From assembly GCA_017448355.1 (NCBI GenBank), contig JAFSLQ010000050.1:1-64000 (forward strand): DNA of 64,000 nt, in the 5' to 3' direction. A program made the position numbers and the translations under genes. Shown one piece after another: positions 1 through 12,978 of the stretch. Under the pieces are notes generated by a model, which was given only the letters and a program-made list of their open reading frames with translations, was not told the DNA's origin and made no database searches. This stretch comes from Clostridia bacterium (GTDB lineage Bacteria; Bacillota; Clostridia; Christensenellales; Borkfalkiaceae). Numbering within the stretch: the stretch's first letter is position 1; each line of letters begins with the position of its first letter.

Positions 1-81
1 AGTGGTTTTGCCGTGGTCGACGTGGCCGATCGTACCGATGTTAATGTGCGGTTTGCTTCTGTCAAATTTAGCCTTTGCCAT
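1..81 (-). CDS. tuf: Elongation factor Tu, N-terminal fragment (cut by window edge)
   Basis: Only the first 27 codons are in the window. They read [20 protein letters not shown] and continue with VDHGKTT, which is the EF-Tu N terminus with the P-loop [10 protein letters not shown]-Tu carries aminoacyl-tRNA to the ribosomal A site using GTP. The start is well supported: GGAGG-like sequence sits about 8 bases upstream (86-95 on the plus strand as cctcc). The gene follows fusA in the usual str-operon order but has its own promoter at 187-215. The rest of the gene lies left of position 1. Confidence 0.95.
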   Translation of the reverse strand, partial: MAKAKFDRSKPHINIGTIGHVDHGKTT

Positions 82-186
82 TAAAGTTTTCCTCCAAAAT
101 AATAATAGATAAAATTTTTATTTGTTTTTTGTTTTGTTTTCGGGCAAAAACGTATAATTTATGCTTTTACCCGTTTCATTATACTT

Positions 187-215
187 ATTTTACAATAAAT
201 AAAATCAATTGTCAA
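187..215 (-). promoter_or_regulatory. Sigma-A promoter for tuf
   Basis: On the minus strand TTGACA (215-210) is followed after exactly 17 bases by TAAAAT (192-187). It lies between the fusA stop and tuf, about 105 bases before the tuf start, so tuf can be transcribed independently of the str operon. No obvious terminator separates fusA from it, so read-through from fusA is also likely. Confidence 0.7.
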
Positions 216-233
216 TGATTGGTATCGTAATTT

Positions 234-2303
234 TTAGGCTTTTTTGCCGATTATCTTTTCCGCAACGGACTTGGGAACTTCGGCGTAGTGGTCGAACTGC
301 ATCGTGTAGTTGCCTCTACCCTGCGTTCTCGAACGAAGGTCGGTCGCATAACCGAACATTTCTGCAAGCGGAATATGCGCGTCGATAACCTTTACTCCGT
401 TTCTGTCTTCCGTGCCCTGAATAATTCCGCGACGGGCGGTGACGTTGCCCATTATATCGCCGAAATACGCTTCGGGAGTGGTGATTTCCACTTTCATAAT
501 CGGTTCTAAGAGTACCGATTTCGCTTTCGCAAGACCGTCTTTAAGTGCCATAGAACCCGCAATCTTAAACGCCATTTCCGAAGAGTCGACGTCGTGATAA
601 CTTCCGTCGTAAACGGTAACCTTGAAGTCAACCACTTCGTAGCCCGCAAGAATACCGGTCTTTGCCGCTTCCATAATACCTTTGTTGACAGGCTGAATAA
701 ACTCTTTCGGAATCGAGCCGCCGACGGTTTCGTCAACGAACTCGTAACCCTTACCCGGTTCTTGCGGTTCTAAGCGGATTTTACAATGTCCGTATTGTCC
801 GTGACCGCCCGTCTGACGCTTATATAAGCCTTCGGCTTCAACTGCCTGACGGATAGTTTCCTTATAAGCAACCTGCGGTTTACCGACGTTTGCTTCTACG
901 CGGAATTCTCTTAAAAGTCTGTCGACGATAATTTCAAGGTGAAGTTCACCCATACCCGCAATAATGGTCTGCCCCGTTTCGGCATCTGTATACGTCTTGA
1001 ACGACGGGTCTTCTTCAGCAAGTTTTGCAAGCGCAAAGCCCATCTTTTCCTGTCCCGCTTTGGTTTTCGGTTCGATAGCGACCTGAATAACGGGGTCGGG
1101 GAATTCCATCTTTTCAAGAATTATGGGGTGATTTTCGTCGCAGAGCGTATCGCCCGTCGTCGTATCTTTAAGACCGACTATTGCGACGATTTCGCCTGCG
1201 GAAACTTCTTCCACTTCTTCACGGTGGTTAGCGTGCATACGGAGTATACGCGCGACCCTTTCCTTTTTGCCCTTAACGCTGTTATAAACGTACGAACCTG
1301 TTTTAAGCGAACCGGAGTACGCACGGAAGAACGCAAGTTTTCCGACGAACGGGTCGGTCATAATCTTAAACGCCAAACCGCAGAACGGCTCTTCGAACGA
1401 CGGGTGTCTTACGATTTCTTCGTCCTTATCGTTTACGCCTTTGATTTCGCCGACGTCTAAGGGGTTCGGGAGATAGTCCACTACCGCGTCCAAGAGATTC
1501 TGAACACCTTTGTTCTTATAGGACGAACCGCAAAGAACGGGCGTCAATTTCATAGCGAGCGTGGCTTTTCTCAAACCTTTCTTAATATCTTCAAGTGGCA
1601 AATCGCCTTCTTCGAAGTATTTTTCCATTAAAGCGTCGTCCTGTTCCGCCGCAATTTCAACGAGCTTGGCACGGATTTCTTCGACCTTGTCCTTATATTC
1701 TGCGGGAACTTCGGTAATTTCGATTTCCTTGCCCAAGTCGTCTTTATAAATATCCGCTTTACGAGTAAGAATATCTATAACGCCGACGAACGTGTCTTCT
1801 TTCCCGATGGGGAGAAGAATCGGCACGGCATTGGTGTGAAGACGTTCGCGCATCATATTGACTGCGTTTTCGAAACTCGCGCCGTTAATATCCATTTTGT
1901 TGACGTACGCGATTCTCGGAACTTTATACTTGTCCGCCTGACGCCAAACCGTTTCGCTTTGCGGTTCAACGCCGCCCTTAGCGCAGAAAGTCGCGACAGC
2001 ACCGTCTAAAACGCGCAAAGACCTTTCGACTTCAACGGTGAAGTCAACGTGTCCGGGCGTATCGATGATGTTGATACGGTGTCCCTTCCAGTAGCAGGTC
2101 GTAGCCGCGCTGGTAATGGTAATACCGCGCTCCTGTTCCTGTTCCATCCAGTCCATAGTCGCCGCGCCTTCGTGAACTTCGCCTATTTTGTGGGTTTTGC
2201 CCGTATAGAACAAAATTCTTTCCGTCGTCGTGGTTTTACCCGCGTCGATGTGCGCCATAATACCTATGTTTCTGGTCAATAATAAATCACTGTCTTTCGG
2301 CAT
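234..2303 (-). CDS. fusA: Elongation factor G
   Basis: 689 residues, the usual EF-G length. It drives ribosomal translocation and, with RRF, ribosome recycling, using GTP. The G domain shows the P-loop [15 protein letters not shown] near residue 20, DTPGHVDF near 85 and NKMD near 138; the C-terminal part has the typical [16 protein letters not shown] stretch of domain IV. The ATG at 2303 has GGAG seven bases upstream. It is 13 bases downstream of rpsG, in the order rpsL-rpsG-fusA-tuf. Nothing suggests a tetracycline-resistance paralogue; the context and sequence fit the housekeeping factor. Confidence 0.97.
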   Translation of the reverse strand: MPKDSDLLLTRNIGIMAHIDAGKTTTTERILFYTGKTHKIGEVHEGAATMDWMEQEQERGITITSAATTCYWKGHRINIIDTPGHVDFTVEVERSLRVLDGAVATFCAKGGVEPQSETVWRQADKYKVPRIAYVNKMDINGASFENAVNMMRERLHTNAVPILLPIGKEDTFVGVIDILTRKADIYKDDLGKEIEITEVPAEYKDKVEEIRAKLVEIAAEQDDALMEKYFEEGDLPLEDIKKGLRKATLAMKLTPVLCGSSYKNKGVQNLLDAVVDYLPNPLDVGEIKGVNDKDEEIVRHPSFEEPFCGLAFKIMTDPFVGKLAFFRAYSGSLKTGSYVYNSVKGKKERVARILRMHANHREEVEEVSAGEIVAIVGLKDTTTGDTLCDENHPIILEKMEFPDPVIQVAIEPKTKAGQEKMGFALAKLAEEDPSFKTYTDAETGQTIIAGMGELHLEIIVDRLLREFRVEANVGKPQVAYKETIRQAVEAEGLYKRQTGGHGQYGHCKIRLEPQEPGKGYEFVDETVGGSIPKEFIQPVNKGIMEAAKTGILAGYEVVDFKVTVYDGSYHDVDSSEMAFKIAGSMALKDGLAKAKSVLLEPIMKVEITTPEAYFGDIMGNVTARRGIIQGTEDRNGVKVIDAHIPLAEMFGYATDLRSRTQGRGNYTMQFDHYAEVPKSVAEKIIGKKA

Positions 2304-2316
2304 AGGTCATCTCCGA

Positions 2317-2787
2317 TTAAAATTTGTAATGCGCGAACGCTTTGTTTGCTTCCGCCATTCTGTGCGTGTCTTCTTTCTTTTTTACGGCGTTGCCCGTATT
2401 GTTGAAAGCATCCACGAGTTCTGCGGAAAGCCTGTCGCACATATTTCTTTCATTGCGCTTTCTAGCCGCCGCCACAAGCCAGCGGATAGCGAGCGTCTGC
2501 CTTCTGTCGGCACGGATTTCGATAGGAACTTGATAGTTTGCGCCCCCGACTCTCCTTGCCTTTACTTCTACTAACGGCATAATGTTAGCGAGTGCGGTGT
2601 TGAACATTTCCAAAGGTTCTTGACTGACTTTCGCCGCCGCCGCGGTGAACGCGTCGTACACGATGCCTTGAGCGATACCCTTTTTACCGTCGAGCATAAC
2701 TTGGTTTACGAGTTTCGTAACGACCTTATCGTTATACACGGGATCGGGTAACACGTCTCTTTTTGCAATATTGCCACGTCTTGGCAT
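2317..2787 (-). CDS. rpsG: 30S ribosomal protein S7
   Basis: 156 residues, the usual length for S7, beginning [17 protein letters not shown]7 binds the 3' major domain of 16S rRNA and nucleates assembly of the 30S head. The start is fixed by AGGAGG eight bases upstream (cctcct at about 2797 on the plus strand). It lies between rpsL and fusA. In E. coli S7 represses the str operon by binding the rpsL-rpsG spacer; here that spacer is long and folded (see 2835-2995), so similar control is possible but is inference. Confidence 0.97.
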   Translation of the reverse strand: MPRRGNIAKRDVLPDPVYNDKVVTKLVNQVMLDGKKGIAQGIVYDAFTAAAAKVSQEPLEMFNTALANIMPLVEVKARRVGGANYQVPIEIRADRRQTLAIRWLVAAARKRNERNMCDRLSAELVDAFNNTGNAVKKKEDTHRMAEANKAFAHYKF

Positions 2788-2834
2788 AATTAAATCCTCC
2801 TTTAAATTTTTTTGCGCCGTTAAACTTTTCAGTT

Positions 2835-2995
2835 TAGTGCGCCACTTTAAGGGTAAACCCTAAAAGTACGGCTATCGCTTGCCCCTCATTTCGGGGTAGC
2901 GAACCTTCTGCCTTTCGGCATACTGCCTACCGATTCGGGTTAATTTTCCGAAGCAATTCCGATTTCAAGTAGGTAAGTTTACGGTTTGACCGTAG
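2835..2995 (-). promoter_or_regulatory. Structured rpsL-rpsG intercistronic RNA
   Basis: The 252-base gap between rpsL and rpsG is full of short hairpins in the transcribed direction. They are TACGGT-CAA-ACCGTA (2980-2994), TGCC-GAAA-GGCA with a GNRA loop (2909-2920), an outer stem TCGCT/AGCGA enclosing CCCC/GGGG (2875-2902), and CTTT(T)AGGG/CCCTTAAAG (2844-2866). No ORF or tRNA fits. It may be an S7-binding autoregulatory site or another cis-acting RNA; I do not recognise a named family. Confidence 0.5.
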
Positions 2996-3039
2996 TGCTT
3001 TATATAATAATGATTATATAACTGAAAGATTAAAAAACC

Positions 3040-3411
3040 TTATTTAGGTTTTTTCGCGCCGTATCTGGATCTTGCCTGTTTGCGTTTTGCAACGCCAGCG
3101 GTATCCAGCGCGCCGCGGATAATGTGATATCTGACACCAGGCAAGTCTTTAACCCTGCCGCCGCGGATAAGTACGGAACTGTGTTCCTGTAAGTTGTGTC
3201 CTTCGCCGGGAATATAGACGATACCTTCTTGCTTGTTGGTAAGTCTTACACGCGCGATTTTACGAAGCGCGGAGTTAGGCTTTTTAGGAGTCGTCGTCGT
3301 AACCGATAAGCACACCCCGCGTTTTTGCGGACATTCGTCTAAAATAGGCGACTTGGACTTATAGGTGATTTGTTTTCTTCCCTGTCTTATAAGCTGTTGA
3401 ATTGTCGGCAT
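3040..3411 (-). CDS. rpsL: 30S ribosomal protein S12
   Basis: 123 residues, typical for S12, a decoding-centre protein. The conserved [11 protein letters not shown] loop places Lys at residue 43 and [13 protein letters not shown] places Lys at 88; these are the positions where streptomycin-resistance changes are usually found, and both are the normal lysine here. ATG at 3411 is preceded by AGGAGG at the right distance. It is the first gene of the str operon, with its own promoter at 3523-3551 just past the end of rpoC. Confidence 0.97.
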   Translation of the reverse strand: MPTIQQLIRQGRKQITYKSKSPILDECPQKRGVCLSVTTTTPKKPNSALRKIARVRLTNKQEGIVYIPGEGHNLQEHSSVLIRGGRVKDLPGVRYHIIRGALDTAGVAKRKQARSRYGAKKPK

Positions 3412-3486
3412 TTTTTACCTCCTTGATTTTTTCGGAATATTTCGAAAAACGGATCTTCGGACATCACGTTTTGTGAAATCTTTTCT

Positions 3487-3517
3487 TCTGTACGCAAAGA
3501 TTTCCCTTGCGTACAGA
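3487..3517 (-). promoter_or_regulatory. 5'-terminal hairpin of the rpsL transcript
   Basis: An 11-bp perfect stem (3487-3497 with 3507-3517, nine-base loop) begins almost exactly where transcription should start for the promoter at 3523-3551 (expected near 3516). It has no T-run after it on the minus strand, so it is not a good terminator. A hairpin at the very 5' end could protect the messenger or act in regulation; this is inference. Confidence 0.5.
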
Positions 3518-3522
3518 ATATA

Positions 3523-3551
3523 ATTTTATCATTTTATCGCTTTTAAGTCAA
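3523..3551 (-). promoter_or_regulatory. Sigma-A promoter for rpsL-rpsG-fusA
   Basis: Minus strand TTGACT (3551-3546), 17-base spacer, TAAAAT (3528-3523). It lies between the rpoC stop codon and rpsL and reads toward rpsL. Confidence 0.65.
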
Positions 3552-3571
3552 ATAATTTGCGGTTAAAATCT

Positions 3572-7234
<3,663 letters not shown>

Positions 7235-7245
7235 AACGCCCCTCC

Positions 7246-10200
7246 TTATTCCTTATCCTCGTCGTCAAAATCGTCGTCCAAGAGACTGCCGTCGGGAATA
7301 GTCGTATCGATTTCTTCTTCATCGTCTTCGAACATAGAGAATCCTTCGTCGCTTAAATCCACGTCTTCGTTGTCGGTAAATATCTCCGCGCTCTCTTCCG
7401 TATCGCCGAAGTTGTCGAGTGAAACTTCTTCTTTGGTTTCCTTTTCCTTGAACGTGGGGATATCGTCGTTCTCGCTCTCGATAAGTTCTTTAAGCGAAAG
7501 TTCTTCTTTGTTTTCGGTAAGAACTTTTACGTCGAGTGCAAGCGACTGCATTTCTTTAAGGAGTACTTTAAACGCTTCGGGAATACCCGGTTCGCTAATA
7601 TTAGTACCCTTAACGATTGATTCGTATGTTTTGAAACGTCCTGCGATATCGTCGGATTTTACGGTTAAAATTTCCTGTAAAATGTGTGCCGCGCCGTACG
7701 CTTCCAGCGCCCAGATTTCCATTTCACCGAAACGCTGTCCGCCGAATTGCGCTTTACCGCCCAAAGGCTGCTGCGTTACAAGGCTATACGGACCTGTCGA
7801 ACGCGCGTGAATCTTATCGTCAACCAAGTGGTTAAGTTTTATCATATACATCTGACCGACGGTAACCCTGTTTTCAAAGGGTTCGCCCGTTCTGCCGTCG
7901 TAGAGTTGAATTTTTCCGTCTACTTCGCCGTCGGGGTTGACTATATTGTTTTCTCTTAAAAGTTCCTTAATGTCGCTTTCGGTCGCACCATCGAATACGG
8001 GGGTTGCGATTTTCCAGCCGAGTTGCTTACAGACAAGTCCTAAGTGTACTTCCAAAACCTGTCCGATATTCATACGCGAAGGAACGCCCAAGGGGTTAAG
8101 TACTATCTGTAAGGGAGTACCGTCCGCCATAAACGGCATATCGCTTTCGGGAAGAACTCTCGAAACGACGCCCTTGTTTCCGTGACGACCCGCCATCTTA
8201 TCGCCGATACCGATTTTACGCTTTTGTGCAATATAAACTCTGACGAGTTTGTTTACTCCGGGCGGCAATTCGTCTTTATTCGCTCTCGTAAATATCTTTA
8301 CGTCGACGACTATACCGCTTTCGCCGTGCGGAACGGTTAAAGAAGTATCCCTGACTTCCCTTGCCTTTTCGCCGAAGATAGCGCGTAAAAGCCTTTCTTC
8401 GGGGGTGAGTTCGGTTTCGCCTTTCGGGGTAACTTTACCGACGAGAATACTGCCGCTCGTTACTTCCGCGCCGACACGGATAATACCGTCTTCGTCAAGG
8501 TCTTTTAAGGCGTCTTCGCCGACGTTCGGAATATCTCTCGTAATTTCTTCTTCGCCAAGACGCGTATCGCGCGACTCGATTTCGTATTCTTCTATATGGA
8601 TAGTGGTAAAGACGTCTTCTCTCACGAGTTTTTCGGAAAGAAGGATAGCATCTTCGTAGTTGTAACCTTCCCAACTCATAAAGCCGACTAAAATGTTGCG
8701 GCCAAGCGCAAGTTCGCCGTTCTTCGTCGACGGGCCGTCGGCAATCGTCTGACCTTTTTCCACCTTTTCGCCCTTGTCGACGATAGGTCTTTGGTTAAGG
8801 CAAGTGCCTTGGTTACTTCTTTCGAATTTTTTAAGCGTATAAATTCTGTCCGTTCCGTCCGCTTCGGTGATTATAATCTGGTCGCTTGCGACGCTCTTGA
8901 CGACGCCCGCTTCCTTCGCGCTGACCATAACGCCGGAATCGTACGCGATGCGGCGTTCGATACCCGTCGCAACTATCGCGTTTTCGGGGCAAAGCAGCGG
9001 AACTGCCTGACGTTGCATGTTAGACCCCATAAGCGCACGGTTGGTATCGTCGTTCTCAAGGAACGGGATAAGCGCGGTAGCAACCGAAATAAGTTGCTTG
9101 GGCGAAACGTCCATATAATCTATGTTTTCTTTAACGTCTTCGGTAATATCGGCGCGGCGACGGCAGGAAACACGGTCGTGCGCAAAATATTTGTTGTCGA
9201 TAAGCGGTTCGTTTGCCTGCGCGACGGTGAAATTATCTTCTTCGTCCGCAGTTAAATAATCCACGTGTTCGGTAACAATCGTCGAAATAGTTCCGTCGTC
9301 GTTGACGGTGTGTTCGACCTTTCTGTACGGGGATTCGATAAATCCGTACTCGTTGACCTGCGCATAGGAAGTAAGCGAAGTGATTAAGCCGATGTTTTGA
9401 CCTTCGGGGGTTTCTATCGGGCACATTCTTCCGTAGTGAGTGTAGTTGACGTCACGGACATCGAAAGTCGCCCTGTCTCTGTTGATACCGCCGGGGCCAA
9501 GCGCCGAAAGTTTACGCTTATGCGTAAGTTCCGCGATGGGGTTAGTCTGGTCCATAAACTGCGAAAGTTGTGAAGAACCGAAGAATTCTTTAATCGCCGA
9601 ACTTACGGGACGGACGTTGATAAGCCCTTGTGCAGAAACTTCTTTGGGGTCTTGCGTCGCCATACGTTCTTTTATAACCCTTTCAAGTCTTGCGATACCG
9701 ATACGGAACTGGTTCTGCAAAAGTTCGCCGACCGAACGCACGCGTCTGTTACCGAGATGGTCGATAATGTCTATCGAGTTAAGCCCGACGTTAAGGTCAA
9801 GGTTCACGGAAACCGCCGCGACGATATCGTCTACGGTTATATGTTTATGATTGAGTTTATCGAGAAGAATTCTTATATCCTTCTTGCCTTCAATAGTCAA
9901 AGGTTCTTTAATGTCTTCTTTAAGAAGTTTATAGAACTCTACGCAAGCGTTGACGAACTTAATGCGCGTTTCTTTTGCTTTAAGTGCGTTTTTCTTGTCT
10001 TCGGGTTTTGCTTCCGCTTCGGGAATTTCCGCGTCGTCGATATAGAAGAACGCGTTGATTTCTTTGCGTAAAAGTTCCGCGGTTTCTTCCGCGCCCTTTT
10101 CAAGCGCGGTTTCATTTACAAGCGCCGAGAATTTTACTATCGGATAGTAAACGTAGTCCAAAAGTCCGAAAATCTTGGGGTCTATGCCGAACGCACTCTT

Positions 10201-11238
10201 GAAACTCACGACGTTGTTCGCGATGAGTTTATGTTTTTTGCCGTCGATTTCGGTATAGAATTCGTTGATGCCGGCGTTTTGGATATCTTCCGCCTGAGAT
10301 TTATTGATTATATCGCCCGCGCGCGCCAAAATTTCGCCGTCCGGCGAGATAACGTCTTCCGCACTCTTCAATCCGACGATACGAACACCGAGACGGAGAC
10401 GCTTGTTGAATTTATATCTACCGACTCTCGCAAGGTCATAGCGGCGAGCGTCAAAGAATATGTTTTTAAGGTGCTGTCTTACCGCGCTGTCGGTCGGAAT
10501 TTCCGCGGGGCGTAAACGGCGATATAATTCGACGAGACCTTCGTTTTCCGATTTAGAAGTATCTTTCGCGGCGGTGTTCGCTATCATTTCGTCGCCGTCG
10601 AAAAGCGCGTTAAGCGCTTCGTCCGTGCCGAAGCCCAAAGCCCTTAAAAGCACGGTTGCGGTGATTTTTCTCGTTCTGTCTACGTGCACCCAAAGTACGT
10701 CCTGAGAATCCTGTTCGAATTCCAGCCACGCGCCGCGCGACGGCTGAACGGTGGTTTCAAATAATTTTTTACCCGACTTGTCCACCTGCACTTTGTTGGT
10801 AACCCCCGGCGACCTTACGAGTTGCGAAACGATAACCCTTTCCGCGCCGTTGATGATGAACGAACCGTTATCGGTCATAAGCGGGAAGTCGCCCATAAAC
10901 ACGTCCTGGTCCATAACTTCGTCGGTAACCTTGTTGACAAGTCTTACTTTCACGCGAAGCGGAAGGGCGTAAGTTGCGTCCCTGTCTCTGCATTCTTTTT
11001 CGCTGTACTTAGGAGTACCTTCCAAACTGTGGTCCAAAAAGTACAGTTCAAAGTGGTCAGAATAGTCGGTTATCGGCGAGAAGTCTTCCAAAACTTCGCT
11101 GATACCTTCGCGGATGAAAGCGTCGTAAGAATCTTTCTGAATCTGAACTAAATACGGCAGTTCGATTGCTTCTTTGATTTTACTGAACGTCTTTCTCCTG
11201 ACCTTTCCGCATTCGATCTCGGGTAATTTACGCGTCAT
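7246..11238 (-). CDS. rpoB: DNA-directed RNA polymerase subunit beta
   Basis: 1330 residues, somewhat longer than the B. subtilis protein (about 1190) because of internal insertions (for example around residues 220-420) and a long acidic C-terminal tail rich in Asp and Glu (about the last 80 residues). The rifampicin-pocket region reads [20 protein letters not shown] followed by [10 protein letters not shown] near residues 560-590, with the usual Gln, Asp, His and Ser residues in place. The [15 protein letters not shown] motif is present in the C-terminal half. Start ATG at 11238 has GGAG upstream. The transcript starts about 190 bases further up (promoter 11434-11461). Confidence 0.97.
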   Translation of the reverse strand: MTRKLPEIECGKVRRKTFSKIKEAIELPYLVQIQKDSYDAFIREGISEVLEDFSPITDYSDHFELYFLDHSLEGTPKYSEKECRDRDATYALPLRVKVRLVNKVTDEVMDQDVFMGDFPLMTDNGSFIINGAERVIVSQLVRSPGVTNKVQVDKSGKKLFETTVQPSRGAWLEFEQDSQDVLWVHVDRTRKITATVLLRALGFGTDEALNALFDGDEMIANTAAKDTSKSENEGLVELYRRLRPAEIPTDSAVRQHLKNIFFDARRYDLARVGRYKFNKRLRLGVRIVGLKSAEDVISPDGEILARAGDIINKSQAEDIQNAGINEFYTEIDGKKHKLIANNVVSFKSAFGIDPKIFGLLDYVYYPIVKFSALVNETALEKGAEETAELLRKEINAFFYIDDAEIPEAEAKPEDKKNALKAKETRIKFVNACVEFYKLLKEDIKEPLTIEGKKDIRILLDKLNHKHITVDDIVAAVSVNLDLNVGLNSIDIIDHLGNRRVRSVGELLQNQFRIGIARLERVIKERMATQDPKEVSAQGLINVRPVSSAIKEFFGSSQLSQFMDQTNPIAELTHKRKLSALGPGGINRDRATFDVRDVNYTHYGRMCPIETPEGQNIGLITSLTSYAQVNEYGFIESPYRKVEHTVNDDGTISTIVTEHVDYLTADEEDNFTVAQANEPLIDNKYFAHDRVSCRRRADITEDVKENIDYMDVSPKQLISVATALIPFLENDDTNRALMGSNMQRQAVPLLCPENAIVATGIERRIAYDSGVMVSAKEAGVVKSVASDQIIITEADGTDRIYTLKKFERSNQGTCLNQRPIVDKGEKVEKGQTIADGPSTKNGELALGRNILVGFMSWEGYNYEDAILLSEKLVREDVFTTIHIEEYEIESRDTRLGEEEITRDIPNVGEDALKDLDEDGIIRVGAEVTSGSILVGKVTPKGETELTPEERLLRAIFGEKAREVRDTSLTVPHGESGIVVDVKIFTRANKDELPPGVNKLVRVYIAQKRKIGIGDKMAGRHGNKGVVSRVLPESDMPFMADGTPLQIVLNPLGVPSRMNIGQVLEVHLGLVCKQLGWKIATPVFDGATESDIKELLRENNIVNPDGEVDGKIQLYDGRTGEPFENRVTVGQMYMIKLNHLVDDKIHARSTGPYSLVTQQPLGGKAQFGGQRFGEMEIWALEAYGAAHILQEILTVKSDDIAGRFKTYESIVKGTNISEPGIPEAFKVLLKEMQSLALDVKVLTENKEELSLKELIESENDDIPTFKEKETKEEVSLDNFGDTEESAEIFTDNEDVDLSDEGFSMFEDDEEEIDTTIPDGSLLDDDFDDEDKE

Positions 11239-11276
11239 TAAAACACACTCCTTAAAAAATTTCTTTGGTCAAGCCG

Positions 11277-11305
11277 TTTACAAAACCGAAATTTTGTTGT
11301 ATAAT
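11277..11305 (+). promoter_or_regulatory. Candidate promoter for rqcP-ispDF
   Basis: TTTACA (11277-11282), 17 bases, TATAAT (11300-11305) on the plus strand. It is flanked by the inverted pair GGTCAAG (11268-11274) and CTTGACC (about 11313-11319). It would give a leader of about 230 bases before rqcP and overlaps the rpoB leader on the other strand. Confidence 0.5.
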
Positions 11306-11433
11306 TACGGTGTCTTGACCGTTTTGGCAAATCAATCGTGCTTTTCTATCGTTTTTTGACAAAAATCCCGCCCTGTTTTAAGCGTTTTTTTTGTAAAAAA
11401 GCGACAAAAGTCGATTATAGCCTATCATAATGC

Positions 11434-11461
11434 ATTATATAATGTTATCGTAAATCGTCAA
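11434..11461 (-). promoter_or_regulatory. Candidate promoter for rpoB-rpoC
   Basis: Minus strand TTGACG (11461-11456), 16 bases, TATAAT (11439-11434). A second possible -35 (TTGACA) lies ten bases further upstream. The rpoB leader would be about 190 bases. The 301-base gap between rpoB and rqcP also holds a CGCC/GGCG hairpin near 11508-11521 and no further gene. Confidence 0.55.
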
Positions 11462-11539
11462 GATTGTCAAGCAAATAAAAAAATTTTTTAAATTATTTTT
11501 TAAAAACGCCTTTTCGGCGCGAAATTTCAGGTAAATTTT

Positions 11540-11785
11540 ATGCGGATAGATAAATTTTTGAAGGTTTCAAGACTGTTAAAACGCAGAACGGTCGCGGGGA
11601 AAGCGGCAAAGGGCGGCAGGGTTAAAATAAACGGCAAAACCGTTAAACCCGCGCACGAAGTAAAGGCGGGCGACGTCGTGGAACTTGGGTTTAACAGCGG
11701 CACGGTAAAATTCCGCGTTTTAGCCGTTAAAGAAACGGTAAGAAAGGAAGAGACTTCTTCCCTTTACGAAATAATTTCTGAATAA
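11540..11785 (+). CDS. rqcP: S4-domain RNA-binding protein RqcP
   Basis: 81 residues made almost wholly of one S4 domain: MRIDKFLKVSRLLKRRTVAG at the N terminus, then GGRVKINGKTVKPAHEVKAGD. Length, start and the C-terminal KEETSSLYEI stretch match B. subtilis YabO/RqcP. RqcP works with RqcH on the 50S subunit to add alanine tails to peptides stalled on split ribosomes (ribosome quality control). It precedes ispDF by 17 bases and is probably cotranscribed. The ATG has AGG eight bases upstream. The related Hsp15 of Gram-negatives is larger, so RqcP is preferred. Confidence 0.85.
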   Translation: MRIDKFLKVSRLLKRRTVAGKAAKGGRVKINGKTVKPAHEVKAGDVVELGFNSGTVKFRVLAVKETVRKEETSSLYEIISE

Positions 11786-11802
11786 ATAATCGGTATTATA
11801 TT

Positions 11803-12915
11803 ATGAAAGATAAAATAACGCTAATATTAGCCGCGGGCGGCAGCGGCGAACGCGCCAAACAGAAACAAAATAAAATTCTGACCGACATCGGCGGAACGGT
11901 ATGCATAAAAAAAACTTTCGACGCATTTTATTCTACGGGACTTATAGAAGAGTATATCGTCGCGGCGAAAAATGAAGACGCGGAAGAGATAAAAGCAATC
12001 CTTCCCCCGTTCGTTAAAATCGTAAACGGCGGAAAAACGCGGACGGACTCGGTTAAAAACGCTTTGTACGAAACTACGGGCATTATAGTTTTAATTCACG
12101 ACGCGGCGCGCCCGTTCGTGGACGAAAGGATTATAAAAGACTGTATAGAAAGCGCGAAAACAAACGGCAGCGGGATAGCGGCAATTCCTTCCCGCGACAC
12201 GGTAGTAAAAAACGACGGGGATATTCCCGAATATCTCGGCAAAAGCGGACTGTATTTAATCCAGACGCCGCAGGCTTTTCGCACGAAAGAAATAAAAATC
12301 GCCTATAAAAACGCGGGCGATAAGTCGTTTAACGACGACGGCGAAGTATATTTAAATTGTTTTAACAAACTTAACCTTGTTGCGGGCGATAAAAACAATA
12401 TTAAACTTACCTATCCCGAAGATTTTACGCGCACCGAAAAAGAAACGCGCTTCGGCACGGGGTTCGACTGCCATAAACTCGTGGAAAACAGAAAACTGAT
12501 TTTAGGGGGCATAGAAATTCTGCACGACAAAGGGCTTTTAGGTCACTCCGACGCGGACGTGCTTACCCACGCCATAATGGACGCTATTCTTTCCGCTTGC
12601 AGTATGCGCGATATAGGCTTTTGGTTTCCGGACAGCGACGAAAAATACAAGGGCGCAAACAGTATGAAACTGCTTAGCGAAGTTTTGCGAATAGTCGGCG
12701 AAAAAGGGTTTACGGTCGAAAGCGTTTCCGCGGTGATTATGGCGGAAAAGCCTAAACTTTTAAAGCATATTCCCGCAATATGCGAAAATCTTGCCGCCGC
12801 ACTCAATGTTGCACCCGACAAGGTGGGAATTTCCGCAACGACGTTAGAGGGCTTGGGCTTTGTCGGAAGAGAAGAAGGCATTTGCGTTCACGCAAACGCA
12901 GTGGTTGTAAAATAA
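11803..12915 (+). CDS. ispDF: Bifunctional IspD/IspF (isoprenoid MEP pathway)
   Basis: 370 residues with two domains. Residues 1-215 are IspD (MEP cytidylyltransferase): LILAAGGSGERAKQKQNK at the N terminus for CTP binding and HDAARPFV in the middle. Residues 218-370 are IspF (MECDP synthase): FGTGFDCHKL supplies the metal-binding Asp and His, GHSDADVLTHAIMDA follows, and the protein ends with VGISATTLEGLGFVGREEGI. The fused enzyme catalyses two non-consecutive steps of the MEP pathway to IPP and DMAPP. Separate ispD and ispF are commoner in Bacillota, but fusions are known. No strong ribosome site precedes the ATG, so coupling with rqcP is likely. A strong terminator follows. Confidence 0.95.
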   Translation: MKDKITLILAAGGSGERAKQKQNKILTDIGGTVCIKKTFDAFYSTGLIEEYIVAAKNEDAEEIKAILPPFVKIVNGGKTRTDSVKNALYETTGIIVLIHDAARPFVDERIIKDCIESAKTNGSGIAAIPSRDTVVKNDGDIPEYLGKSGLYLIQTPQAFRTKEIKIAYKNAGDKSFNDDGEVYLNCFNKLNLVAGDKNNIKLTYPEDFTRTEKETRFGTGFDCHKLVENRKLILGGIEILHDKGLLGHSDADVLTHAIMDAILSACSMRDIGFWFPDSDEKYKGANSMKLLSEVLRIVGEKGFTVESVSAVIMAEKPKLLKHIPAICENLAAALNVAPDKVGISATTLEGLGFVGREEGICVHANAVVVK

Positions 12916-12930
12916 AAAACAACATAAAAA

Positions 12931-12964
12931 CCGCCGTCCGCAAGGCGTACCTTGCGGACGGCGG
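12931..12964. terminator. Strong bidirectional terminator between ispDF and the galactoside cluster
   Basis: A perfect 15-bp GC-rich stem (12931-12945 with 12950-12964, loop CGTA). It is followed by TTTTTA on the plus strand and, read on the minus strand, by TTTTTATG. It ends both convergent operons. Confidence 0.9.
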
Positions 12965-12978
12965 TTTTTATTAAAAGA

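Noticed and set aside
939-1460. A 173-codon plus-strand ORF inside fusA
   Set aside because: Shadow of the fusA reading frame; no domain or start signal.
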